A stretch of DNA of 64,000 nucleotides from the NCBI RefSeq assembly GCF_018320785.1, contig NC_054873.1:21480196-21544195 (forward strand), given 5' to 3'. This stretch comes from Cheilinus undulatus (lineage: Eukaryota > Chordata > Actinopteri > Labriformes > Labridae). A model generated the notes under the pieces. That model was not told the DNA's origin. It did no database searches and saw only the letters and a program-made list of their open reading frames with translations. Shown here piece by piece: positions 1-12,300 of this stretch (position 1 is its first letter; the number at the start of each line of letters is the position of its first letter). Made by a program: the position numbers and the translations under genes.

Positions 1-631
1 TAAAGATTGTGACCTTAGAATACCTTCATCCCATTGTGCCTCATAAAAACATAAGCATGATAATGAGCTCCAGGGCATCCTGCATTAAATGTAAACTCCG
101 TCACAGGTAACATCAATGCGTGGGTTCTGGTGAGAGAGTTAAACCTGTTGGCAAAACAAACAGTGAATGTACTGGGCGTGTCTGCTGCCACTGCCAGAAA
201 TACAAGTCGGATGAGTTTTTTTTTTGATGTATTCAGCTGTGCAGGAGTGGAAGAGACTATGCTGAGTGAGCAGAAGGGTGGTTGATGAAACACCGCCTCC
301 CTGTGGTCAGGCACAGCAGAAATTAGGAGCCAAAGGTACGACATAAGAGAACAAAGAAAAAGAAATTGTTTAACTGATCAAGAAGTGGACTTAAAAAGAA
401 TGATACAATCAGACAATGAGTTTACACTTAGAATTTGTGTTAAAGATTACTACACATGCAATACAAACCTAAATAATCAGAATGTGTATGTGTGAAATGT
501 ATCACGTTTGGAGCTCTTAAAAGGAATCCAGCACATTCACAAAAAAGGCCCTTATTAGATTAACAAAAGTGTCTTTTATCTTGTACATACAAAAACACCA
601 GATTTCCACATGATGACAAATTATAACAGAA
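1..631. other. no gene recognised
   Basis: This stretch holds only one 109-codon minus-strand frame (344-15) with no recognisable domain. No repeat family was identified. Confidence 0.4.
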
Positions 632-1020
632 ATGAGATTCCTCAGGAGGGTGGCAGGTCTTAGAGCTAGGACGAGGAGCTTGGAAATCTGGATGGAGCTT
701 GAAGTAGAGCTGCTGCTCTTTCATGTGGAGAGGAGACAGTTGAGGTCGTTCAGGAATCTGATCAGGGTGCCTCCTGGTCGCCTTCCTGTGGAAGTCTTCC
801 AGGTATGTCCAACTGGGAGGAGACCCCAGGTAGACAAGGACTTGCTACGGTGATTATACATCTCAACTGGCCTGGGAACGCCTCAGAACTCCCTGGCAAG
901 AGCTGGAAAATGTTGCTGGGGAAATAGATGATTAAGCTGACTTGCTTAACCTGATGCCAACGTGACCCGGCCCCCAGTTAAGGGGAAGAAAACGGATGGA
1001 TGGATGGATGGATGGATGGA
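632..1020 (+). mobile_element. LINE 3' end remnant with (GGAT)n tail
   Basis: Codons at 740-815 read like the RVPPGRLPVEVFQVCPTGRR signature at the C-terminal end of a common fish non-LTR retrotransposon. The usual GTGACCCGGCC..AAGGGGAAGAAAA tail and six GGAT units follow (about 996-1020). The frame breaks soon after, so it is a 5'-truncated dead copy. The exact clade is not assigned. Confidence 0.65.
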
Positions 1021-1652
1021 CAAATTTTAAAAATTGATTCAGTGCCATGCACTCTGGATCATGACGTCAAATGGCTGCATTGTCCCTCTTCCAGGTTTTT
1101 GAATTTGGATTTTGAGTAACATCTTTCGTATTGTCCTCTTCATTCAGATTCCACTTGGGTTAGGGTCGAAAAGGTTTTCTGAACAACACTCACTGTAAAT
1201 CTGCATAAGTTAACATAACTCCAAATATTGGAAAGAACTGATTACCTAAAAAGAAAGGTAAAACTCCTTTAATAATATTTGTTAGGTAGCAAGTAATTAG
1301 CCATTTAAAGTTATATTTACACAATTTTAATTGGATATTTATGTTGTTAGCTTTAACCCTTAAAAATCAAAGGGCCCACTGAGATGGAGCCCGCCTTCTA
1401 TTCAGTTTCTCTAAAATGACCGTTTATAAGTTTACCTCGTTATACACCACCATTGAGTATTGTTTACTTAAAACTTAAAATGTGTTGTATTAACTCAGAA
1501 AAATAAAGCAGAAATAACTCATTTGTTTTTTTTAAGTTAACACAACTCATCTTTTTAAACAACCCTTTACTGTTTTGTCTCACAGTGCTCCATAAGTTCA
1601 TAGCATGCTCTTGGTACAACATAAATAAAAAAAGACACAAATGTTAATTAAA

Positions 1653-1852
1653 GGGGCGAGCAGATGGCCTAGTGGTCTACAGTACTACCCATGTACGCAG
1701 GCGGCCCAAGTTCAAATCCGGCCCGTGGCCCGTTGCTACGTCTCTCCCCACTCTCTCCCATTTCCAGCTCTATCCACTGTCCTCCTATCAAATAAAGGCA
1801 CGAAAATACCCCAAAATACCCCCCCCCCCCCCCCCAAAAAAAAAAAAATAAA
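1653..1852 (+). mobile_element. tRNA-derived SINE, copy 1
   Basis: The head has a pol III A box (TGGCCTAGTGG, 1665-1675) and B box (AAGTTCAAATCC, 1708-1719). The body contains CTATCCACTGTCCTCC..AATAAAGGCACGAAAA, and the element ends in a C-run and A-run at 1819-1850. The same body occurs at 10175-10300 (+) and 8510-8660 (-). Confidence 0.7.
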
Positions 1853-2014
1853 AAAACATCACTTAATATGCAGGGGATCACAAGATTGAGCTAGTGTGAC
1901 AAGACATAATTGAGGGAATATGAAAAACCACTTAACAAACCCAACTCACTGAGTTAAAAATGTTTATTTTCTTCTTTTTTATTTTGTTTAATTCAGTTAT
2001 CCTTCCTAAGGCCT

Positions 2015-2345
2015 TAGAAAGTCATTTGTAAATGGTAAATGGACTTGAGCTTGTAGAGCACTTTTGTAGTTGTCTGACCACTGAAAGTGCTTCATCTCAT
2101 TTACTCCTTATTCACACACTGATGGTAAAGGGGACTATGGAGAGAGGCTATCAGTTTTAGCTAGTCCCATCTGGACGTGTCCATAGACATTTACAGGCCA
2201 CCAGTGCAAAAGTGGGATCAAATTGGGGTTAAGTGTCTTGCCTAAGGACACTGTGACTTGTAACTGTAGGAGCCGGGGATCAAACCCACGACATTCCAGG
2301 TGCGGGATAACCAACGCTACCGACTGAGTCACAGTCTGATTCATC
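2015..2345 (-). mobile_element. tRNA-derived SINE of a second family
   Basis: Read on the minus strand, the head GACTGTGACTCAGTCGGTAG and the B box GGGTTTGATCCCCGG (2288-2274) form a tRNA-like promoter. The body includes the AAGTGTCTTGCCTAAGGACA segment (plus strand), and the far end is the AATGGTAAATGGACTTG motif common in fish genomes. Confidence 0.7.
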
Positions 2346-2386
2346 TGAATTAACAAAAGAGTTGAAATTGCTCTGGTCTATCTGGT

Positions 2387-3305
2387 TTTATTTGAATGAA
2401 AATCTCATTTTGCTTTCTTAGCACTCACATATCTCACTCCTTGAGAAAATTTTCCATTTTGAAAAAGTGCTGCTCTGGCAGTGTGTAGTCAAACACTGAG
2501 TCTGACATCTACCCTGGCAGCAATTCCAGGCATTAAAAATGACTACACAGAAATAATCAATCTTTGGCTGATGGTATATTTTGCTTTTGTAGGCCAAATA
2601 GAAACAACAGTATTTAGTGTAGTCCATTTCAGGATCACTGATAAGCTCCTCATTGTCACGTTAAAGGTGTTGCATCATATTAAAGGGTACTACGTAAAAT
2701 GAAGGGTTGGGAAACACAGATGCCCCTCCCATGAAAAGAAGGACAATCCATTTTTCTTAAGAAGTGTTGTTAAAACAGGTTTGGTGAACACACACAACTG
2801 TTTTTGTCAAGTTTCCAAAAAGAAAGAGATACACAAAGGACAAACAGACACACAAGCTGACTTGTTATTAAGACGCTCATTATAGTGAGACAGTACATTA
2901 TCTTAAACCACTGAGGCCCTGCTGCTGAAGTTATAAAATAACACTGTGATAATGTTGCAAAAACTACCAAAAACATTAAATCAGGGAGACTCTCCCTACT
3001 GTTTTTAACATACAACAAGTATATACACAATTTTTACACCCATAGAAACAGCATTACGTTCAAGGACATTAGAGAAATATTTCACAACACACTGTATGTA
3101 AAAAGATTGATATGCAAATATAGACAATCTGACAGATAGAAGCTAAATGTAGGAGTAAGAAAGATAAGAGTTGATGGATTAGTGTTATTCAAAATAATTT
3201 TGTTCCTTAACTAAAAATAAAAATTGAAATATCCTTCTAAATGTTGCATCCTCGCTAAGAAAAGCAGGCAACACACAATAAGAGAAGAGCTTGTTGGCTG
3301 GATGT
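2387..3305 (-). other. cd81: probable cd81 3' UTR
   Basis: The region 3' of the cd81 stop has no recognisable repeat until the SINE at about 2345. The first AATAAA on the minus strand is at 2392-2387, which would give a 3' UTR of roughly 0.9 kb. The ORFs here are short and look random. The extent is inferred, not shown. Confidence 0.35.
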
Positions 3306-3371
3306 CTAGTACACTCCAGGGCTGTTACGGATCCCGCAGCAGAGCACCATGGTGAAGATCATCTCAAAAAT
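3306..3371 (-). CDS. cd81: cd81 coding exon 8 (C-terminus and stop)
   Basis: This exon encodes [20 protein letters not shown] plus Y and a TAG stop. It includes the intramembrane glutamate (E220, equivalent to human E219) and juxtamembrane cysteines. The short cytosolic tail has one residue more than the mammalian form before the terminal VY. Confidence 0.97.
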   Translation of the reverse strand: MFEMIFTMVLCCGIRNSPGVY

Positions 3372-6300
3372 CTAAACGGGGAGAAAAGACAAAGATTTAA
3401 AACATCCTAGTGCTCATTTCACACCCTGCCACAGCTATGAAGACTGCATTTTTTTAACATTCTTAAATGTTTAAATCTTACCATAATGACAGCAACAACC
3501 AAGGCAGCCAAACCAATCACATAGAGTTTCTCTGAGAACAGCTCGGTCAACTTATAATGACAGCTCTGAGGAGAGACAGGAGCAGGAGAAATACTGTGGT
3601 AAATGTTTTCTTTCTTTACAACCTAACACTGCACACACACTGATGGATTACATGTAATGAAAGCTGGGTCTGCTGTCAAAACAAGGTGCTGAATATCCCC
3701 TGCTATATGCACTACATGGAATAATTAATTATGTTATATGTAATCAGTTGGCAGCAAGATCTGAAAAGGACAGAGGTCACTTCATTTCATAAAAAAAAAA
3801 AAAAAAACACACATTATTACATAACACAATACAATAAGATGGTTATAGTACTAACTATCTTTGTTGGGTAAGTTATACAATAAGATAGCACAGATACCAG
3901 AATAACTGACCCATTCAGGCCTACTTTTATGGCACCCTTCTATTGAGGTACCAAGTAAACCTACACTATATGGACAAAAGTATTTGGCCACACCTGTTTA
4001 ATTTTGAATTCAGGTGTTTCAATCCGACCCGTAGCCACAGGTGCATAAAATCAAACACCTAGCCATGCAGTCTACATCTGCAAACATTTATGATACAAAA
4101 CAGAGATAGATATTCCACAGTTGACTGTAAGTGATATCAGAGAGTGGAAGTGTTTAGGTATAACAGTGATGAAGTGTATAGCATACTGACATTGGACTGT
4201 TGAGCAGTGGAAACGTGTTCTGTGGATTGATGACTCACACTTCTCTCTGGCAGTCAGATGGGTGAGTCTGGGTTTGGCAGATGCTAGGAAATGTTACCTG
4301 CCTGACTGCACTGTGCTAACAGCGAAGTTTGGTGGAGGAGGGATAATGTTATGGGGCTGTTTTTCGGGGTTTGGACTAGGCCCCTTATCTCTAGTGAAGG
4401 CCAATCTCTTAAGCATACCAATAAACTTGCAAAACAGATGGATATGCCCGTTTCCATGATTCTCACTGGTGAATCCATCTTGCAAAGCTCCTATCTGAAC
4501 TGTCTGGGCCCAGTTAGAAAGTGACAGGACCAATCAGCATCAAGGCGCAGTACTTTCTGGCACAACAGAGTAGTGACGTATGCAAGCAGCAAAAAGAGGC
4601 CGGTGCAATTATTGCGGAAGACATTAGCGTGGATACCATGAAAGCACCAGTTTTATCAGAACTTGATGACATTTCTTCGTTAAAAGAAGAACAAAGAACA
4701 GCAGTGAGTTGTTCTCTTTTCAAAAACAACAAAAGTTGTGTACGGACATATCTTCAGTCACCATGCTTTGCGTTATGCAGCTCTCTATAGAGTTTACTCC
4801 ATGGTAGGGGTGTTCCTCGGTTTGGGGCTACGATGTCATTTGTTTTGTTGCTCTGATTGGCCCATAAAAATGTGACAGACATAACTTTCATCCAGTCACC
4901 CTCCGAGTTATTTTTCAAAGGCTCTGCCCTTTCCCAAACGTTGTCTATGGAAGGTTTACCAGATAGATGTGTGAGACAAATAGCGTGTCAGGTTAGCATA
5001 CCAAGACATTTTGGACAATGCTATGCTTTTCTTTTAAGGCTCTTTTCTGTTCCAACATGACTGTGCCCCAGTAAACAAAGTAAGGACTACAAATACATAG
5101 TTTGATGAGTTTGGTGTGGAAGAACTTGACTGGCCTGTGCAGAGCCCTGACCTCCATCCCCATCAAGCACCTTTGGGATGAACTGGAATGGAGCCAGGCT
5201 TTCTCATCTAACATCAGTGCCTGACCTCTTAAATGCTCTACAGAATGAATGGGCACACATTCCCACAGAAACAGTCAAAAATCTTGTGGAAGGGCTTTAA
5301 AGAATAATGTGCTGTTATAGCTGCAAAAGTAGGGCTACTCCATATTAAAGTAGATTTATTTTAATACAATATCGCTACAGTCCCTTGGTCTAACAGTCAG
5401 GTGGCCAAATACTTTTGTCCATACAGTGTATCTGTCTCTGAAGGGTGTTGCTGCAGTCCATTGGTTAATGGATAGATTTGTCACTTTCCGCGCAACAAAC
5501 AAAACATGCCATGTTTTGTTGAGCCGAAAAGCTTTTCTCCCACATTAGCATGCTGATAGACTATTATTCTAGTCTATCTAGTCCTCTACCTGGGGGTCTC
5601 TATTCTATTCTATTATTACCTCCGCCATGGAGGTTATGTGATCGGGTGGGTTTGTTAGTTCATTTGTTAGTTTGTTTGCAACATAACTCAAAAAGTTGTG
5701 GACGGATTTTCAGGAAATTTTCAGGAAATGTCAGAAATGGCATAGGGAAGAACTGATTAGATTTGGGGAGCGATCAGGATCACCATCTGGATCCAGGAAT
5801 TTTTTTTAGGATTCTGTACTATTGGGAGATAGGGCTAATGGCGGAGCTTTACACCACTTTACACCAGGAGATGGCGGACATGAGTAACTTCAATCCCAGC
5901 AGCATTTTGGGTGTGTTTCCATTCAAAGCTTTGGAGTTTATAGAGTTTGAATTACGCACGCCCGGTCGAGGAGACGAGTCAGAGCGTAACAGAGAGAAAG
6001 ACAGCGAATTGTAGCAAGAATACTCACAATGCTGGGAGGAATAGAGGAACATTCACCCTCTGCCATGACTTCCAGTCGTCCAGGGAGACCATGGGTGAGA
6101 CTGTCAGTGCATCTGTTGGCACCAGCAGGCAATGCTTCCGCCATGACGTTCCACCCATAGCGAAGCCAATGCTTTGCCTCACTGTGTTTCCACCCCACCA
6201 AGGAAGGAATAATCAACGAATGCCGTGGTGGGGGACACATGGGGATGGATCCAGGAATTTTTTAAAGGATTCTTCACTATTGAGCGATAGGGTTAATGGC

Positions 6301-9300
6301 GGAGGTCTGCGCTCTCTAAGTGCTTTTCTAGTTCTATACCATCATTATATGCAACTATTATAGTAAATCAGCTTTGTGGGGTATTTACCAGATCGGCTCA
6401 ATTTAAGACAACAGGTTACAAGCCAGTAATGATGTGTCGCTCCTGAACAAGCTGGTTCTTTATCGTGAATGATGGGAGTTGGCTCCTGTTTGACAGCTGG
6501 TTTCCTTTTCTCAATTTTTGTTGTTGTTAATGGACATTTTTTACTGGTGGGGGCCAATATTGAGGGTTTAACTGCAGCTAGATCAAATCATGTAATCATC
6601 AGTGTGAATCATCCCTATTTATTGATTTTAGACTTTATCTTCTTAGGTCTTAGCCTGATGATTAGCTTGAGAGTTGACATTTTCTTTCCTTTTTTATATC
6701 AAACTGAATAAAAACATATCTTTATGTTTTTGGTTTAGTGCTGTAGTTAATCAGTGTGTCTATTGTTCTGAAAGACAGTGATGAACAAATCTGCAAAAAT
6801 TACTTTTTGTCCCTGCTCTAGACTAGAAATTTTATTTTCAAATAGCCCTTACAAGACTTACAAGCAATGTGACCAGCATTAAAAACAACTATTTCGAAAT
6901 TAGCTCTCTTGTCTCTGTTGGTTTTATTTGCTTTTATACATCATATAGAGATATTACTATAAGTTTCAGCCTAATTCGTACAAATTAAAACTCCTCACAG
7001 GAGATCTAAGTAAGAATTTTTGCATACCTGTGACTTCAGAAAGTCTTCTGGGGTCTTCCTCGGACACAAAGTTCCAACAACTTGTTTGAAGAGTGGGGTG
7101 TCGTCTCCTTTACCACAGCAGTCGAGCTGAAAGGGAAAACCAAGATATCTCTCAAAGTGAATCTATTTAGATTTATAATGATCAAAACAAAGCAGCTCAT
7201 TCAAACTAGCACCCAACCAGAGCCTGAAGAAAACTTAAGATTACCTCTCATGACTTACCGTAGTGTGGAAGACCTCCAGCACCTTAATGGCTGAGTCTTT
7301 ACTAGGAGACCCCGAGACGTCCACAGCCTTGATGTACGCAGAGTCGTAGAAGTTGATCAGTTCTTTGGAGATCTGTGGGTAGTTGGGTGAGTTGTTTTTA
7401 GAGACACAACAACAAAACAGAGCAGGTTTCACTGGAGCAGAGGTGGAAAATCAATGCAAACATCAAACATCCAGTACTAAGAAGAAATTCTGTGCAGGAT
7501 TCTGTGTCTATTTATGCTTACTGTGTCCCTGTTCATGAAACCCCAGATGGCTGCAGCCACTTCACAAGCAAAGAGGATCACCAAAAAGAAGAAAAACTAA
7601 GAGAAATAAAGGGATTAAAAAGGGATTATGAGGACCTTGTTTTGATTATCAAATAATTAAAACAGAAAAGAGAGATACTCACTGTTCCCAGGAGGCACTG
7701 AGACTCCTGAATGGCACCGTAACATCCAAGGAAGCCCACCAGCATCATCACAGCGCCGACCGCTATCAGTATGTACACACCTGAACACAGAAACAACGGA
7801 AAACTAACTGTAAGGTATTAGTTAAAGAAATGTAGTCAACAAAAACACCACAAGGGGGCAGCAGGGCCAGCAGCTTGCAGCTCCTGCTTATTCATTGAGC
7901 CACACATTGTTTGGTAATGGACTTCCTGAATGTTTCCTTGGCCTCTCCTGTAGGATGACATGACATTATTGACATCCTGGAGACAGAGAGCCACCAGATC
8001 CTGAGGGAGGCGGAGACAACCCTGTTCAGCTGCCCAGGCCAGGAAATGCCTTCCAGACAACCCCAACCCCCAACAAACTCCGTCCTCTGACCCCTGACCC
8101 CGAGGATTATCCTTCCCCAGGAAACAGGAGGAACCATGTGAATTCAAAGACATCCACCCACATTTAAACATTTGATAAATCCTTAAACACAACTTGTATT
8201 TAATTGCATCAGAGATGTGCAACAGGTTCTAATGCAGCTGGTCCTGCTTTACAAAGAGTCAATGAAATGAAATAGCTCTCCACTTACTGATCAAGTCTGG
8301 CTTATGTTTCAAGCAGCCCAAAGGAAAAATGTAACAGACACAGAGGAAGGTGATTAAGTGTACGGCACTTACCATTAATGTAGAGCACAAAAGCATTCAA
8401 TAATAGGCCAGTATGGTTATTGTGACCTGCTGCAGGCTCCTTAAAATGCATATGTCACCCCTTTAAACTGTTTGAAAATGTAAAATGCTAAAACACACGA
8501 TTGTGCTTTTTTAAGATTTATTTTGGGGGATTTTTGGGTGTTTATTAAAGGACAGGACTGTGGATAGAGTAGGAAACCAGGGAGAAAGAGAGAAAAGGAG
8601 CCATAGACTGGATTTCAACCTGCTCCAAGGACCACAACAATTGCACACTGGGCATACGGATACGACCATCAAGCATCAGCATCCCCATGGTTGTTTATTG
8701 ATGTTTTGTGTTTTTGCAGTGGTGAAGAAATTTTTAAAATATTAACAGTAAATGATGCACTACAATGCAAAAGAATATCTGATATTTCAAGTTCTATTCT
8801 ATACAAAGGTTCATAAATAAATCGACAATATTGCCCAATGGATTAAAAGTAAAACTTTCAGTCCTACACTGAAACAAGACTAGGTAAAAACCTAGTATAT
8901 GGCTGACCGCAGCTATCTGGGATGCCTGAAATGCCTGACTGAAATTTGTGTTCTCTCAGAGTGAATTTGTCATGATTGTATTTATTATTTTTTGCCAAAA
9001 TATAGTAAGTGCTTACTGAAATGTAAAAAACTACATGTTGTCCTCCGTCTCTGTCTCCTTCTGTGTGTAATGAAGCCCTGAGCAGCATCATCCTCCCCTC
9101 CTGCTTATGATCCACCGCATCTGATAGGTTAAACACAGACACACAACGACCGAGCTGTAGTCTATAGAGAACGGTGAGAAAACATTGTCCCTTTATTCTT
9201 TGCTATTAGTGCAGGAAGGGAAGACATCACAACAAGAATTGCGCAAGAATATATTTTCTGCTCAAGACAAGCTGTCGGTGTGACTCTCTGCTCTGGTTTT

Positions 9301-12300
9301 AACAAGAACAGCGGCCCAGTTCGGAGTAAACTGCAGCGGTCCTACAGTGACATCCAAGCCAACAGCTAATGCCGGACAATACTGGACAAGCCCACTGCCA
9401 TGGTCAGAAAGACATGCCCAAACAGAAGTAGAGCGAACATTTTTCTGTGACGGAAAGCTTTCAGTGTTCCACTCTGCACTTGTTTGGATTTGGACACGTT
9501 GTCCAGTTTAGACAGAAGCGCCGCTGAGTCTCAGTCCCAGCTAATGACTGCATCAGCAGGCCTTGTATCTCACAATAACTAACTCTTCCCTTTAACTATC
9601 GCAGAAAGATTTCCGTGTTGGTCTCAGTGCTAACTGTAATGAAGAAATGCTGGACATTTCTGACAAAAGTGCTGGTCTGGCTAAGACCAAGCTAGTCGCT
9701 CCATTAGCAGCCATTGTACACAAGCACAACAAGTAATTCTTTCCCCCTTTAACTATCACATAGTCATGCCAAAGCAGGTCAGCAGAAGAGCGAAACATCT
9801 TTCCCAACATGAAAAGCTTATAGGGTTGTTTTATTCTTTGTCATACATAAATGTGGCCCAGCTCTGGTTAAACAGAGGCCATGCTAAAGCTATATCTGAG
9901 ATATGTAGAGCAGTGGAGGCAGCCATTAGAGGGCTTTCAGTCCCACTAAACCCTGCCAATAGCGCAACTCAGTATCTATGGCTGTAGTTACCATAGTGGA
10001 GGCAGCCATTACCGACATCATTCAGTACAAGCAAACCCAACTCTATTATGGTAGGGCTCATAAATTAGGATCACTCAGTCATTTACTTACTCATACACAT
10101 ACAGAGGCATCTGTAGGGCTGACCTCAGCGGTCAGCCTTAAAGTGAACTGTTGGATTAACTTTAAAAAATAATTCTGCAAATCCGGCCTGTGGCCCTTTA
10201 CCGCATGTCTCTCCCCACTCTCTTCCCTGTTTCCAAATCTATCCACTGTCCTCCTCTATCTAATAAAGGAATGAAAAGGCCTGAAAATAAATCTTTAATA
10301 AAAAAATAATTAAAATGGCAACACAATCGAATTATACTTTCCCAACTCCATTTTATTAAAAAGTTGTATTAACACAGGTCCTTTTGAGTTAAATATATTT
10401 ATTAATTTGACTTCTTTCAAATTCCCTACATGTCATCCACTACAGTTTTTCCCTTATTTCTATTACATACTCTAATCTATAACTGCTATGCCACTCAAAG
10501 CATGCTAACTCAAGTTACTAAAAGTGAAAATGACTGAATGGTGCACACTGAACCAAGAAGTCCTCTTCCATCATGTTCAGTAAACCACCCATTGTGTATT
10601 GTGGTTTCTCTACACAGGCAGGATTTCTCTAACTGAATCAGTAACTTCACTCATGGTGCAAAACTGTCTGATGCCAAAAGTTATTCTGGGAAGACTCTGC
10701 AGAGTAAGCTAACCCCATCCCCTAGCTGATGTGCTTTACCTAAGCTCATAGATCTCATTAAAGAGACACATTGAAATAGTGCACAAAAGTACACTACAAC
10801 CACTAAAACACAAAACTGGATAAGATTCATGGAAAAATATTATATTACTTCTACTTTTTAGAGGCTATGACAAGGTGAATTAATACAAGGTTTACATTAC
10901 AACACTACACAGCATATCATATAAATTGATACTGCTTTAGCACCAGCAGCAATTTACTATTGTACTTGGTTATTGTGAAGTTTTTCAACATATTTATAGC
11001 ATTGTCAAATACAAGCTGGACAGTTAAGAGAAACCCCTAAAATCTGATTTTATACTTTACATTAATGACCTTGAATTATCTGTTACACTGCACCGTGAGT
11101 TCTTTTTTTTGTTCTTTGACATATGTGCTTTATCATATTTGATTTATTTTTCTTTCTTACTCCACTTATCATATACATACCCACTCATCTTTAGGGGTTT
11201 TTGTGTTTTTATTTTACTTTTCATAACGAATGTATATCTTTATTTCACCCTATTTAAGTTCAATGACAGTAGGATTAGTACTGTTTTAAGGCCCTTTACT
11301 TATTTTCTGCCTTTATCTTTATTGTTTGCACCAAACCAAGTTCAAGATGACATTTTTTCCATGAAGAAGACAGGAATAAGACTGGCTAAAAATAGATATT
11401 TGATGATAAAAACTGATGAAAAGGAAGTTGGCTTTTCATCCAGCTAAAACAAGACTAAAATATTAGTGCTGGACTGACAGACATTTAAATTCATGATATT
11501 TCTTCACTGTGCATATAAGGTGTGTCAGGATTTTCATCAGTGTATTTTTAAGTATTGATAGTGCATTAAGGGCTGTGTTTTACAATTATATCCATTTTAC
11601 GATTTAGCTGATTAAATTCGTTTAAAGAGACTGAACATTGTGACTAAAAATAATGCAGAAAATGTAGACTTTAATTGACTAAAACTCGATTAACACTATA
11701 AAGGTTAAAAATGACTCAAATGTGACTAAAACTGAAAAATATATTTATCTAGAGAAAAAGAAAACATTTTCGATAGCTGCGAAAAAACCAAATACTGATT
11801 CTGCCTGAAATCTGATTTTTTTTTTTTTGGTTTTTTTACCCATATTGCAATTTATCTGGCACCGGTTCAGTCAGTGCTAAACATATATCATAACAGTCGT
11901 GATGCATGTAGTCTTATGCAGAGATGAGAGATGTCTGCTAACCTTTCATCTTTATAATTCCTCACTCCTAGATTAGATCATTTCTTATACTCGTATTTTA
12001 CAGAAGCAGCTAACAACCAGTCAGACACATTCAGACCCTTCAGGAGCAGCAAACTGTGTTCACTTATTGTCACACAAGACTGCACTTAACTGGTAGAGTT
12101 TTCCTTCACATCTCTTTCTCCTTGCATAAAAACATCATATTCTTTTTAAGCTAAGCCTTTGGTTTGGACTGAAAATCTTTGTTTTGCTAGGTTACCAAAA
12201 TAAACAATACGTTATCTTAGCATTTAAGTGTAGTCTAAGTAGAAAGGAGCATAAAAGCCCCTACAGGACTCACGCTACTTTCTTATTCATCTTTAATTGA

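Noticed and set aside
15-344. 109-codon minus-strand frame at the window edge
   Set aside because: No domain, no splice context, and composition like random frames. The neighbouring gene, if any, lies outside the window.
1653-1730. Functional tRNA gene
   Set aside because: A and B boxes are present, but the acceptor and anticodon arms do not fold properly and the sequence continues into a SINE body found elsewhere in the window.
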